Shown in pieces: positions 24,721 through 39,135 of a stretch of 64,000 nucleotides of DNA. Each line of letters begins with the position of its first letter. The stretch's first letter is position 1. Location of the stretch: positions 434,423 to 498,422 of the forward strand of contig VXAY01001965.1 of assembly GCA_013399855.1 (NCBI GenBank), written 5' to 3'. Under the pieces are notes generated by a model. It worked only from the letters and a program-made list of their open reading frames with translations. It did no database searches and was not told the DNA's origin. The position numbers and the translations under genes are program-made. The stretch comes from Oxyruncus cristatus. Taxonomy: Eukaryota > Chordata > Aves > Passeriformes > Cotingidae.

Positions 24721-27700
24721 TTAAAGAAATTACACGGAAATTGTTTCTGGCATTATCTTTGTTCCCCACACAATATGGATATATTTGTGATACTCTTCTG
24801 AGAATTTCCCTGGAACTGAGCATCTTCTTCCTACTCATCTTTAATTTCTGAGGCCACCAACAATCATTGTTAAATATCCCATAACATGAATCGTTACCTC
24901 AACACAAATGGCTACCCTTTTCTTTCCAATGTTGCTTTTGAGGTGAAAAAGCAGTTTTATCTGGTTAGGGGAAATATACTTCTCTTTGAAGTTGCATTAA
25001 TGTCGTCCTTACCTGTAGCAGTTTCCTTAAGAGTAGTATTTCTCCATTTTATCTATACTGTACAGTTTCATTATTTGTTTACTTCTGCAGCCTTTCATGT
25101 CTTTTACCAAATGATCTAAATAAAAAGTCTACCCTCCTGATCTTCTAACTGCTGTCATTTGGCCCAGCTATCCTACTTTTGCTTAGTGTGCAGAAAATAT
25201 TTCATAACATTTGGTAATTCTAAAATCCCATACTCTAGCTCCCTTCTTACAAAGTAATCAGGAGAACGTCAGTAGTACCTAATATCTGACATTTATTTTC
25301 TCACCCAAGGCTTGTGGAAAAAAGAAAAAAGAACAGGAACATCTCATTTCTCCAGCTACCAGTGAAAGCATTTCCTTTCATCACTCCTGCCTCATTTGCC
25401 ACCTCTCCTTTCAGCAACTAATAGCTGTTCTTGTCTCTCTTATCACTGCTCACAACAAAACCTGAACTAATTTTATTTTCAGTACAGTTCTAGTGATAGT
25501 ACAGACATTGCTTTCCTTTGTCTAGCTAACACCACTCTTTTTGTTCATTTTTCTTTTATTTCTAGACTTTAGTTGATCTTTTAGCACCGGGGACCATGAC
25601 ATGTTTTTGCCCATTTCCACAGACATCTATTTTTCTGTTTCCTCACATACATAAATAAATCAGTAAATAAACAAAAACAACAACAGAGGCTCCACCTATG
25701 TTGTTCTTATTTTTTTTTCCCCCAAGACATTTATCTACTGAATTGCCTATTCAAATTTCATCATTTGGGGTTTTTTATCAATCAATATTTTTGCCCTTAA
25801 ACCATCTTAGTAGGGGATCATTGTGATCCTTAGGCTCTTATCATATGATTTAAGACTTAGGTCACTTGGTAGTATATATGTCTTTCAGTTTGGGTTCTGA
25901 TCTCCTGTTTCAACGACTGAGTCTAGGTTTAGTATTTATGACATCCCCATCCAATGGAATCCCCCATAAAAGAGTGTAAAGCTGCATAAATTATTCCTTA
26001 ATAATAATAGAGAATAAGTGTATTTAGTGTTTTTATCTGTAGGAAAGTGAGATGTGGAATTCCAGACTGTAGACAGCTTTTTTACCTTTTTTACCTTTGC
26101 ATTCAGGACCTTAAAACAGTTCTTCCTAAGAAAACAAACAAACAACTCGCTCAATAGATTTTTTTTTACTTTCATAATTCTTTATAATTCAAACATTTGG
26201 GGTCTCCCGTTATGGACATCCACTGTATTATCCAACTTTAAGAAGACCTGAATAAACAGGAATAGAGGCAGTTTCTGACTGGATTGCCAAATCAGCCAGA
26301 TATTCTCACATGATGGAGCTAAGCATTGACATAAATCTGTCAGTGTTGCCAATTATTATCTTCTGTTGGGGTGGTTGGAGGAAAAAATTTACAGTGTATT
26401 GAGCCACAGAAAAAAAAGAATGAGATAGATCAAAAATAAGGATTAGCCAAATTTCCACTTTTCCTTGTCTTCCTGGTGACAAAGTGGGATTCAGAGTTAG
26501 ATCTATGTCTTCTCACTAGGACCTGGAGTCAGCTAAGCAACAAAGAATTGAATCCAGGAAACCTCTGGGCTGCCTGAGGAGCTACCTTGATATAAGCATG
26601 GGAATCAGTGATGACAGGTGTATATCTAACAGCCTGACTATCTCTGAAGTCTGCTGGCTGACTGAAAGCTCATTGGAAGATGCCTCCAGCCAATTATGAT
26701 CCCTGACATTGTACCCTGCCTAGAAGGTAAGTTGCTTACTTACAGCTTCTCTTCAAAGAATGAAACAAGATTGTCCCTGGTGGTAATGAAAAAGGTGCTA
26801 CAATTGCCCAATTTGGTGGAATTGGCTAACAGACATTTATAAATTGGGAATTCTCTGGGTACAGAGAGGGCTTTTTGAGCTGGAAAGAGACAGACTCACA
26901 TCTCTCCTCCTTCCCTTCAGGCTTTTATATAGAGTTAACAAGATCCCCTCCCTGTAATGTTAAAGTATTTTCAAGACCTATGGAGGCAGAAATAGAAACA
27001 TATGAAGAATGGTCCCACCCTGTTGGGTTCTTGCCTGGCAGGTTAAAACATTTGCCAGTGGTATCTTGTAAATATATACTGCGAGACTACATTTGAGGTG
27101 TCCAAGCCCCAAAACAAGTTATTAGAAGTCCTACAATTCCTGGTCAACAATATTCTGTTAGTCTATGCATATCTGTTTCACCTAACCATCACCCTGATGC
27201 TCAGAAAATTATGGAGAAATTGCATGTTACTGCACTACTTGGGAAAAGGGTCACTTTTCTGGGGATGTCTGCTTTACAGTTTATGCCTGCTTTGTTTTGG
27301 AGACAATGCTTGAAGAACACCTAGGAGTGAAATTCAGCTGACTATGTGTAGAAATGTGCAAGATACAGTGAATCATCCAGGAGAAATAAACACTTCTAAG
27401 GAGCAGTTCAAAGCACCATCCTGAGTTAGATGTCTAAACCAGGTCTGTTGTACTGTACTCAAAACTGCTGTTTCTCTCTCATCAGCTATAACAGGAAATA
27501 GATATAGATAACTAAACTGTAGCATGCTTAAAGTAATAAGAGAATCCAGGTCATCATATTTACCCAAACAGCTACTAATCTATCATATCACTGTGCAATT
27601 GAGAAACCCATATTTCTCTGAATTACTAACTGCAATTACCATATACTGTCCACATTACAAGACCAGTCACTTTTAATTCAAATCTGTTCATTGAGGGGAT

Positions 27701-29199
27701 GAAATGCATATTTCAAATAAAAAGAAAAGAAAAGATAAATAGTAAAAAATATTAAAAATATTAAATGAAAAATCATACATGCTAAAAATTACAAAATCAC
27801 TGGGATTTGCAGATATTTGTTAAATTCTGTTAACCATGGACTCAAGAAAAGGATAACGTGCACTGAAAGAAAAAGCAAAAAAAGTGTTGTACTTCTCTCT
27901 TCCTATTCCAATATAACTTTTTGATATTAAAAGACATGCTTGTTGACTTTGAGATAGAATTTGAAACTCCTAAATAACTGCAACTTCAGTAGCAGACTGT
28001 TAAGAAGTCCAAGAACTGTCTTTTTTTTCTTCTTTCTGTTTATCTACATTTACATCCAGCATCAACTGAGAAAGCAACTTAACTAACAGGAAATAAGCCA
28101 CTACAAGGACAGTTAAAGCCATGCCTAGGAGGATAGTATCTCCTCTTTTCACTAAAGTTTAAATATTCTCCCCAGTATATTGCAGAGAAATATGGTTCCT
28201 GGATTTCTACATATGGATTGAATCAATCTGAATTTGACACAACCCAGGAGAATATCCAAAGGTGAATGTCAGCAATGTTTAAATGCTCTTTGCTCCCGGG
28301 ATTTCTAAGCTGTTAGTTTTGGATAATACCAGAAATCAATGGCTGTTTTACAAGTGACAGCTTGCTTGTAGCCTGAATGTGGGTTTAATCAGCAGAGTTT
28401 ACTACAATGAAAGGACACTACTGCTAATCTGAACCTAGCTACTGGAGTGCATTGGGATACAAGGCAATGGGTTACTTAGGCTTCACATTATGCACCTGTT
28501 TAAATCTTGCCAGAACTTCCATTTCTCCACTCACTTATTTTTCATGTCCTGTGAACATTAGAACTTGAAGTTGTCAGGCCAGTGAAGGGTAGCAGATTGG
28601 AGGTGGGGATTGGCATGAGCCTTTAGACATCGGAGTACTAGGAAAAGTCCAGATCTGGGAATTCAGTAGAGCTGTCAGGTCCCCTAGTATACACATAGAC
28701 TGTAAATGTCTCTGCAGTTCATGGTTAACCTCAGCCTGAGCCTAACCTTAAGTATGGTTTGTGTCCCACTTTATTCACAGGTCAAAAAGCAGGCATCCTA
28801 AATCTAGACTGTAGATCTTTCCAGGTAGGTTTGCAAAGCCTCAGTTGTATAGACTGACTTAGACCACTTCAGTACTTAATTTGATATTGTGGTAGAAGGC
28901 AGTAGAAGAGAAACTTCTGAAACATCATCATGCCTGTGAGACCAAAACTCTTGAGGCTGCAAGTCCAGGACCTACAGGCACTCATCTGAGGGTGCTGCTG
29001 CCTGTACACAAGACTCACAAGTGCCAAGTCCCAAGGTCAAAAATGTTGGCTTATTTAGGCATGTGGCACCCACACAGTATAGTCCCAATAAACATTAGTA
29101 TACACATACTTTCAAACTTTCTGTTGAAGAATCCCAGTGTATTGCTTCACAGATCAGATGCGGGAATATATAAAATATTTTATAAAATATACCTTCATC
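24721..29199. other. Unique non-coding sequence
   Basis: No repeat family or exon is recognised. ORFs such as 24886-25119, 25936-26175, 26875-27096 and 27098-27313 are below 80 codons and have no domain signature. T- and A-tracts at 25709-25722 and 27719-27770 are simple sequence. Confidence 0.5.
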
Positions 29200-30968
29200 T
29201 CCTTGTAATAAAATTAATTAATATCATTAGCACTGCACTTTGTAAAACACCGTAGCTGTGGAAATAATAGCATGTATTTGAAACTCGCCAGTATAATAAA
29301 CTTTGCACAATAGTCTTTTCAGGGTAGTACAGTAATTACCAAACAGAAATGTGTGCTCATTATTCTAATCCAATTACCTTTCAACAGCTGGAACAATCAC
29401 TCTTTCTGTCACTGATTTCTAGGTTTTGACTTTATTTTAAATTGAGTAAAAGCGACAAGACTTCCTTAATCACAGCTGCTTTTGGCTTTGGGACAGATGA
29501 TAACCAAAAATTATAACAGAAGGGTTTGAAAGTTTCACAGGATATGTAACAAGGGTGGCTGGGTCATTGGTTAAATAGTGAAATATACTTTCTGCTTCTA
29601 AACTAGCAAAATGCCTCTAACTTATGTAAATGTTACAAAAAAATTCTTGCAGCATACTACTTTTTCCTAACAAGAATAGATAAGCCTTTTCCATTTTGAA
29701 TACTCTTTTTAGTGTTATATACTTACCCCAGGAGGAACTTAAATGAAGTGGCTATATAAATGCGCATGTGTTTAAATAAAACCCCACTATAAAAAGTCAC
29801 ATCATTACTCTAGCAGAAAAACAATTCAGATCGGTAATACTGCAATAGCAGTATTCAGTTATGAAACAGAAAGCAAAGAAATATATATATGCATATCTAA
29901 CAAATGTAACACAATATATTATACTTCATTATATAGGTATGTACTACAATGGCTTCTGTACAACATCATTTCAGACTTGTGACTCTCAAAACTGTTAAAA
30001 ATTAAAAACTTCAAGGAATGTTACTTCTGTTGAACTCCTGATAGAAAGCAGATGACCCTGATTTTTTTATTTACTTATTTTACTTTCTAGTATCTCTCAG
30101 TTTATTTTGTGAAATGAGCCATATTTTGGAATAGCATCATTTCTTAATTTAAAAACAGTCCCTTCGCTAGCATTTTTTACTTCAGCCATAGCTAAAAGGT
30201 CATCAGTCAAATAAATAGTATAGTAGACCTCTATGCTATTACAAACAGTTTCTGATATTCTGCTTCATATTTTGTAGGAGAAAATTTTTGTTATCTCAGG
30301 ACATGGAAATGGAATTACTCATTGCACCATGTTGAATTATAGGCTAAAACCTGCAAACTGAAGGTGTGACTATTAAGAGGGTTTTTCCCTTTTTTAGTTG
30401 GAGAAATGTATCCCCTGGTGACTCAGGCATACATTTATCACAACTGTAAATATTTATCTTCAGATGCAGAATCAAAACTTTTCCCGATATCTCAAACTGC
30501 CTGCCTATCACTATGCTGCTGTCACCGAGTTTATTTCTTGAATTTCTCTCTCTTTATATATTCACTGTTTTAATTCATAATACGTCTCTTCTGAAAATGC
30601 AAAATAAACGTCTTTGATCAAGGGTTTATTTAAACAAAGCAAACATCCTTCTCCACTAAAAAACTATCCTTTACATAGAAAATAAAGGATATTTTCTTCC
30701 ACATCACCCAAAAGTTTAATCAAGTATGAAAATGACATGCCTTGCAAATGAAAGTGGATTATTTCCTTTGCAGTGTGTTCTAATTGAACCGTGCAGTAGA
30801 CGAAAGAAAACACCACTAATTACAGCAGTGATTATAAAGTTGTATAGAATTATCTGGCAGACGATGACATTAGTTTAGGTCCAAGACTAATGGATTGATA
30901 CTTTTTTTTTATTTTAAGGAAACACTGCAAAGAATCTCTTGTTTTAATTCAGCACTTTGGGTGTGAAA

Positions 30969-30997
30969 AGGACAGAGTGGCTGAGGACAGAGTGGCT
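30969..30997. repeat. 14-nt tandem duplication, period 15
   Basis: AGGACAGAGTGGCT occurs at 30969-30982 and again at 30984-30997. It is a recent-looking local duplication in otherwise unique sequence. Confidence 0.85.
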
Positions 30998-31947
30998 CTG
31001 CTTGAAGCCAATGTGCTAATGAAGTGCTCAAAATATAGGGGTTTTGTAGGCTTGTGCAGGTCATCAGTACAAAAGGACATATTTAAGCCAAATGTTATTT
31101 ATTAGAGAGCCACAGTCTAGAAACACCGCTAAATGATGTAGCTGGTTGCTGTTATGGGAAACTTTTTCATACTGTGATGCCACTGGAGAGCTACAATTCA
31201 CAAACAACTTCAGTATCACACATTTCATGTTCATTTATTGTTAGTTATTGCTTATTAAATAAGTAATTGCCAAACAGTGCAATGGTTTGGCATTCAAAAT
31301 ACATTCCAGAACATCCTTGCAGGATATATTACCTATATTTTATTCACCCTTCACTTTAAAATTGTGTTCCTGTGTTTTCCGGACATTTTAGCAGACTTTT
31401 ATATGTAATTTCTTCTCTAGTCCAGACAGGTCTACTCCTTTTATTGCCAGTTACAATTTACAGCAACAGGTCTGCAGCGTTTTTCTACTTGAACTCTGTG
31501 GACCACGTGATGTCCTGATTACATTCTTCTGACCCTAAGAATGTTGTTTCTGTAACCCAATGGGAGACGTGGTGTGAAAATCTGCAGTTATACGCAATTC
31601 AGGTCTACTTGTTATGACTTATAGTGTCATCTTTATCGTAATGATAGCTTGGCTTCTTTGTCAAGAAGCACAATTTTCTCCATTGACTTCATGTCCCTCA
31701 TTCAAATTTGTCTCTGTTCTCTCTTTCTTCTGGTTGTTCGCATGTGATTCAGCCAGTTGAAAATTCTATTTGGTTTGTTTTATACAATGGCTAGCCGTTA
31801 GTTTCATTCAGAGATTCTACAAAGCTTTAGTCATCTTTTGGGTTTCTCTAATGATATGCTGATGCAAGAAAATTCCTTGTATTAAAAGAATCCTTAAATC
31901 AGCAAACATTTGAGAAAGAAGGCAAGCCAGTACACTGGCAAAAGTTC

Positions 31948-31993
31948 ACCTATTTGAAAAAGAATGTTTTACCTATTTGAAAAAGTATGTTTT
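31948..31993. repeat. 23-nt tandem duplication with one mismatch
   Basis: Two head-to-tail units begin ACCTATTTGAAAAAG at 31948 and 31971. They differ at one base (AATG versus TATG). This looks like a slippage duplication. Confidence 0.88.
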
Positions 31994-34900
31994 TCTAAGT
32001 CCCAGAGGTTTTGCAGAGAGTGAATAGAATGGAAACATTCACTTCAAAATAATAATTCAGACTGCTGTTCGTTATTAACTTCTTAATAACCACTGTCATT
32101 TCAGATCTTGAACGGACCATGAACAATTCACTATAAGCCATGTTGACTTCCAACTGCAGAGCTCTTCACACAAATCAATCTTGTGATCAGGATTATGCTA
32201 CTTTGGATCTAGAAGGCATTCAGGGGCTTTGTATACATAGTACTTCAAATACATATGGCAGTATATAAGCAGACATACTGTGCTTAGTAATATTAAGAGG
32301 ATTTTCATTATATTGTATGTGGATTTGGGGCATTATTCCTCTCAAATGACAAGCTATTCTAGCTCTCTGTTGTGTGCTCAGTTTCTGTCTCTGAGCAGAG
32401 CATAATGTTTCCTGTGTTCTACACACAGTTCAGTGGCCTGTTCTTGCAAATAATTATGTATGTATAGAGCTTGACTGAAAGAAAGACTCACATAAAATTA
32501 CTCACGTGTAAGTGTTTGTAGGAATAATTTATAAGTGAGACTAAAGCAGTGTAAAAATGGTCTGTTTCTATAATGAAAACAAAACTAAAAGCAGCTATAA
32601 ATGGGCCTCAGCATTGTGGATTCAACTGTCTAAAAATTCCTCCTGGGGAAGACTGCTTCTTAGCATTTGACATGTGCTATCTGCTCTACTGAGACAGCTA
32701 GTAAGAATTGTTTTGCTCCTTTGTGCTAGCTGACAAATCTAACTGCTACTGGTTCTTTTTCTATTATGTGGTGTTAACTGTATTTCTATACAGTTTTCAC
32801 AGGTTCCAAAAGTGATCTTGTATACCTTTGTGCCATTTACACCATACTAGAAAACAAGAGTTCACTGGAGGCAGGAGGAGATGTTGTGTTATAAATTTGT
32901 CACACATTTTCCCCCTTTCTCCATTTTCCCTTCTTTTTTTTTTTTTTAATTAAAATTCAGATTAAAGTCTTTTCCACTAAAAATATAACCTTTTGAAGTC
33001 ATTCATTATTCTCTAGCAAAGTAGAAAAGTGTGAATATGATAAAAGCTATCCAAAATGAAAGATAAAAAATTATTCAGTTTGAAATTATAGAGCAGAATG
33101 TCTCTTTTGCATAGAGAATGTAGTTTCCTCGTACATTGTATATTTGAGATGTATAACCATGATGGTATATTTACTTTTCATATATGGTCTTGTCTTCTTG
33201 TAATGGCTTTCTTTTCTGTAGGAATGAATTAACATCTAGGTTAAGCACTTGTATATTTTAAATGCTGCTTCTTTCTCAAAATATTATGGTGAAAGAATAG
33301 ACTTGAAAATGAATTGGGGATCATGGCAAATCACAGTAAATCTATATCAAAGCATATCAACAATATGAGAGAGAAGCAGATTGACTATGAGTTTATACAG
33401 CTTAAGAATGTTTATAATACTGTGTGTCTTGTATAGGGCTTTATATTAGTTCTGGTTTCCTTTTCGAGAATGTGTCATTTTCTACACGATATTCCTCATC
33501 ATACCATACAAAATTTGACAGATCTCAAGCTTCAAGAAAGCATACATGCTTGAGGGAAGACAGTTAAAACTTCTAAGTTTACTCAGATACCTATTTAATT
33601 GCAAAGATACTTTTTGGTGATATCTTTTAGAGCCTACTTACAGAACTGAGTTGTGGGGAAAAAGAAGAAAAAGAATGCACCAAATATATACCCTTTCAAC
33701 CATCAAAGACATCTTCCACCAAATTATTTCTTAAAAAAAGTATTCATCTTTTGAAATGAGATGTGGATGCAGTCCTCCTGGACTATCTAAAGAAATTTTT
33801 GTCAGTGCATGTATTGCCTGTTCTTTCACAACTTGTCTGGTGTCTTGTGTAGCTCTTGTGCAGATCAAAGTACCCCTTAACTGTCAGATGCTGGTATCTG
33901 TGAGAACGATACACTCAATCTGTAGCCCTCTTATCTCTCAGTGTGTGCCTGTATTTCACCTTTCTTCACAGACCTTAGCTTAACCACAAAGTACAGGTCT
34001 CAGAAACAAGTGAAGATGTCTGAAACAACCTTTTAAAGATAGGAGTTTCCTCAGACTGTGAGTATGAGTTTAGTCAAGTTATCTGCATCTTCATTGATTA
34101 AATAAACAGGGCCAGTATGTGGGTTTAGCACCACCTCACTGAAAGTTAGGCAGTTAAATCTGGATCCTTCAGTGTGTAAATTATAACTGCTTAACCTTTT
34201 ATACCTTGAGATTATATTTATATCTAGTTTTAATCAGCTTGCATCAGGGTTTCTTAAAGACATGTCTCCCTCTTTCCTCTGTTTTTAGCTGAACTTAACA
34301 ACAGTAGCTGAGTAGTTAATATATAATGTAGCGTAATGCAAAAATTTTAAATCTCTATGACTCACTTGCTAATTACAACCAAGTAGGAATGTGTGATTTA
34401 ATCTTAGAGATGTCTTGTGTGCAGTCCTGGGACAATGCAGGAGTGGAGATGGTGTTTCCCGTGAGAAATAAGGATGACTGCTGTCAGATGGCAGTGAGTC
34501 TGGTAGTTCTGGTTTTGCCATATCCTGGGGCTCAGTTGTTTCAGCTGACTCCAGCTACTTACCACAGCATGTGGGGCATTATGTTCTGATTTCAATAGAT
34601 TCAGACTTTGACCTCTGGATGCATTCTGCCTCAGGTGCTCTTTCTTGCAGTATTCTGGATTCACTCTCATGTCTGCAAATCTCAGAGGACTGTCTGCAGA
34701 CCAGGGCTTTGCCTGGTCTGTGTAGCTCTCTTTGCTAGACAAATTCTAATCACTGGTCAAGAGTTAAATCTGTCTTACATTAATTTCTTCTCTAGGTTGT
34801 TTTGTTCCAGATTCCAATCATGACCTGATATTATCAAACATTCAGTTTGTCCCTGGATTGCTACATTAGCTCTTCACACATGAGCATTTCTGTGTTTTCA

Positions 34901-37900
34901 GGTTTTTGTGTTCTCTGCTTAGAAATGCATTGTCGATGTGTTTCATTTTTATGTAATGAGCAACACTTCTCAAATCTCTGTATTAAATCTCTGCAGTTAG
35001 TCTACTCTGCCTGAGCTTCAGCAAGCTGAATTAACTGCAAAATACTACAAACATTAAGTGATTCAAGACCAGTTATTACCTGCAAGTTTCCTTGGTCTTC
35101 TGAGGGTAACCATGGCTTGTGGGAAAAAAATGAATTATTACCATTTAAACCTTTCTGTTTTGATCTCCCTTTCCATGAATGTCAGTTTTAACCTAGCTTT
35201 TAATTGCTCCATCAGACACCAAGTGATCTTACAGAGATCTATTGTTTTTATGCCATGTAAATTGATCTTCTTATCACTAGTGTCTTCTTATCATTCCAGG
35301 GTCCTGGTCCCCTATCAATCCAAACATGAAACTTAGTGCAACTGCACTGTTTCACAAACACAAACCCTATTTTCTGAAACCATAAGTTTATTTTGTATGA
35401 AAAATGGAGGGGGAGTGAGGTGGATGTGCTAGGATGCCTTGATGGGTCCCAGCCCAATGCGCTCTAAGGGCAGGGTTTTATGACACCATTAGTCTTGGGC
35501 ATTGCCAAAACCCAAGGTCTTGCTGTGAACGTCTGTGAAACATAACGGTGGACACTTTCTAGTGGTTCTGATTATGTCATGACTTTGAACATTAGAAATA
35601 ATGCACACAAAATTCAGGAATGACATTTCACTTATAATACCATATCTGTGACAAACCTACAACTGCTATTCTCCCCTCCGCTCCCTGCATTCTGAATTTC
35701 CTCCTTTTTATATGAGATTTACCTTTCATAAGACTTTTTTCTCTGGGGATGCTCTCCTGACTGATTAATTTGGGCAAGGTCATGCTGCTGCAAACCTTCA
35801 GCAATCCTTTCAACATTTGGCAGTAATTTGCTTTGTTCTCTTTTATCCCATGAGGTAAATACCTGTTTCATTTGAGTTCCTCCTTTCTTACAAATTCATA
35901 TATCTTTCCTCTGCTAATTTTGTAATTCTGCTTTATATAACTCTTCTTTTTCTCTGGACAAGAGTCTTGCCCACTAGAAAGCATAATATTATTTGACCCA
36001 AGTTTTATTTTTCTCCATTCTCAAACCATCCCACACTGTCAGTGAACTGCAGATGGAAGAGGTCATCCTTTCAAGCTTGAGTTTGTATTCTGTGTGTTAT
36101 GAAGCTGTCTTTCACACAACGAAGTTCTTTTTCCCTCCTCTATTTCACATTACCTTAGTAATTAAACTTATCCATTACTCTAACATTCAAAAGTCTCAAG
36201 AGTACTTCTGGTAATGGCATGTACTTGTCAAACTCTACTTTAAGTGGCAGATAGCCATTGCTGTTCCAGGATTAGATGTTCATGTGAAAGTTTTCTCCCT
36301 CAATTAGTTTGGAATTTAAAAGTTTCAGAAGTTATGGAGAATAGGTTTTTAGGTGGCAGAGATTATTCTGCTGGGATACATGGGCTAGGGAGCAGGGAAA
36401 AAGCTGATGAATTTTCTACTTTGGCTCCATGCTAATGTCCATAAGATGCCAGCTTCTGCTGGTACAACCATGTTGTTCACTGGGAATTTCATACAAAAGA
36501 AAATTGAAAGCAGACTTTCCTTTTCATTAGGAATTTGTTTCCTATGGAAAAAAATTACCTGTAAAGAAAAACCTTGAATATCTCAATTATTTTTCCTTCT
36601 GGGAAGAGAGAAAGAACTCAACATATTTTGTCTACATTGTACATGTATATTATTGTCACTGTCTTGTAACCTAAGGTTAGATCCTCTGATTGTTATTATG
36701 CAGGAATCCCTATGAAAAAAACAGTCTTGCAGAACAATTACTGAACTGGGCTACGAAGGTAAGAGAGATAGGAAAATGCCTCATCTGTGCATAGGTAACA
36801 TTTTTAAAACGAATGTTTTAACATCTTAAAAAAGAAGAGAGCACAGAAGATTTTAAAAGTCAACCAGGCAATTTTTATCACCAGCATCAACTACAAATAG
36901 TAGGCATGCTTTTTCTGACGTTTTTCCTTTTGTGGTGCTTTTCATTTTGTTGAACTTGATAATATTATTTTAGGTTGAATCAATACCATGTAGGTCTAAA
37001 GATCAGAAAACTTACTTGATGTAGCTGTGTCAGAGAAGTGATGATTATTTGATAATAAGATAAACTGTGGAATAAGCAAGATTTCTGTTCATCGGGTTAA
37101 CCAAATCAACACAGCCTTTGTTACTGTTGGACGATGACATGGAAATAATTACATCTAACATTTGATAACAGGAGACATGAGTAGCTATGTGTCATTCATA
37201 TAGTGATAGTAACTTGAACGATGTTGAGTGCACAAATAAGATAATCAGCTAGTAAAAATGCATGATAGCTGCATGAAAATGGGTTGTTAAGTAATTGAAA
37301 CCCACTATTTTGATTTAAGACACTGCAGAAATGACCATACTGTGTGAGGCTTGTCACTACCATAAAGAGTTATGTTTACTATGCCCCATGCCACATACTT
37401 AATCTTAAATGAAGTTTATGGTTAAAAGTTGTTGAGTGTGTTGGAATATTTTATCATAGAGGAGGTAGTATTCAAAGCAGTCAACATACTTAATGTCTGA
37501 GTAGTCTACCTGAAACAGTAAAGAGAAGGTTTGGGTCTCAGAAGTAAGAGCCAATAGACAGACCTTGGCTGAAACAGCCAGCCACTTTCCATGAATATTA
37601 GGCTGGTAGGTTTGTCACTAACTTTGCAATCCGCTAACTGTGAGTGTGAGATTCACCTGTAAACTCTATTTCTGTACTAGATAACCTAACAAGATTGTTT
37701 TTGTGGTGTATGTAGAGAAAGATCCAATTTGTCTTATTCTAGTGTGGAGGTTTAAATTAGCTGTGATGAACTGCCTCCTAAGAGTGTTTTTTTTCACCAT
37801 TGCCTAAGGAAGAGTGTAGATAGATAAGTAAGTGTCTTGTGCAGGGAGAAACCATTCTGCCTAACTTGTGATTAATAAACAGAGTCAAAAAGATATTTGT

Positions 37901-38694
37901 CATCATTTGCCAGAAACTGGAATTTTTTTCAGAAACAACCAAGGAGAATAGTTGTCCCCACTCCTGTAAACTAGTGCAGGATAGCCATGGAAGCTATGAC
38001 TTCCTTCATTGAAGAAGCCAGTTGGCATGCCATGAGGAAGGGTAGAAGAAAGGAAGAAATGATCCTGTGATTAAATTGCTAAGAATATCCTCAATAAATA
38101 TCTATCTGACTCCAAAATATGTCCTGTGTAAATGTCATTGCTGTCAGACACAGCTTCCCATATGTAGACTTCTACTTGCCTTTTCTTCTCATAAGTTTTG
38201 CCTGTCTTCTCTCCTCTGACTTTTAACTTGTTGTGGATGGGAAGAATCATTTCAAGAGTGTGTATTCACACAGAGCCTTGCACCACAGAGCCTCAAGCTG
38301 CAGGTGTAATCCAAATGTATATTAATAACTAACAGCATGCAAATTCCTCCTGTGAACAGGGAGATCGGGGATATTCAAGAAGCAGAGACTCCACTGTGGG
38401 GCTGTGCATAAACTGCATAACTGAGAACTTAATGAACAAAAATAATAATGGGCAAGTCATGTTGTGTTTTGTAGCTCATCATGCAATTTTCAGCTGATGA
38501 ATTTGGGGAGAAGCTTCAGTTTAGATCTGAAAAAGGTGTTTTGCACTATTGAGGTGTACTTTGAAAAAATTAGAGAGCTGTGCAACTGAATAATTAGGCA
38601 ATACAGCTGAAGGAAGAGTACATTTAAATGAGAATGTTAGCAAAATGGCCATTTGGGATGTTAAGAATGTTGATCTTCATACTTCATGGAAGCA

Positions 38695-39135
38695 TACAAT
38701 ATTTTAGGTTGCAAGCGACCTTTGTAGATGCTCTAGTCCAACATTCTCATCAAAGTGGTACTGGTTTTGTAATTAGATCAGGTTGCTCAGGAGCTGGAAC
38801 TCAAGACGGACATTTAACAGCATCCCTGGGCAACTTGTTCCATTCTTGTGCTTGAGTATCCCCACAATGAAATTTGTTTTCCTTGTATTTAGTGAGAACT
38901 ATTTTGCTTCACCTTATGATCATGACCTCTTTTTCTTCATGATGCATCTCTGTGAAGGGTCTGCTGCAGTCTCTTTTGTAGTTCACCTTTAGTTGAGAAG
39001 AGCAATTAGATCTTCCCTAAGCCTTTTCTATGTGGTCTAGGCAAATTCAGATTTCTTAGCCTTTGCTGGCTTATGTGCTCCAGCCCCCTACTCATCGCAG
39101 TGCTGCTTTGTTGTCTTATCTTCACTTCATCAATA
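38695..39135 (-). mobile_element. Old, diverged CR1 3' fragment
   Basis: The plus strand shows the complement of a CR1 3' end in degraded form. The order is a tail remnant near 38700, a TTAGGTTGCAAGCGACCTTT segment, AGATCAGGTTGCTCAGGAGC (38777-38796), then CATCCCTGGGCAACTTGTTC. Further on are AGAGAAGAGCAATTAGATCTTCC-like and CTCCAGCCCCCTACTCATC-like blocks (about 39000-39100). Read on the minus strand, these are the C-terminal ORF2 and 3' UTR in correct order. Divergence is clearly greater than in the other avian CR1 copies here, and no ORF survives. The 5' boundary near 39135 is approximate. Confidence 0.8.

Larger units (their letters stand above)
29200..38694. other. Long AT-rich stretch without nameable repeats
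   Basis: About 9.5 kb contains no CR1, SINE or LTR that I can recognise, in contrast to the repeat-dense right half of the window. ORFs are short. The 112-codon minus-strand ORF at 34404-34742 and its plus-strand partners at 34389 and 34608 show no domain. Short near-tandem duplications occur at 30969-30997 and 31948-31993. The stretch could contain conserved non-coding elements, but that cannot be judged from one sequence. Confidence 0.45.

Noticed and set aside
34389..34823. ORFs of 66-112 codons on both strands as a possible gene
   Set aside because: No domain, no codon bias visible, and mutual overlap of opposite strands. Nothing supports an exon.
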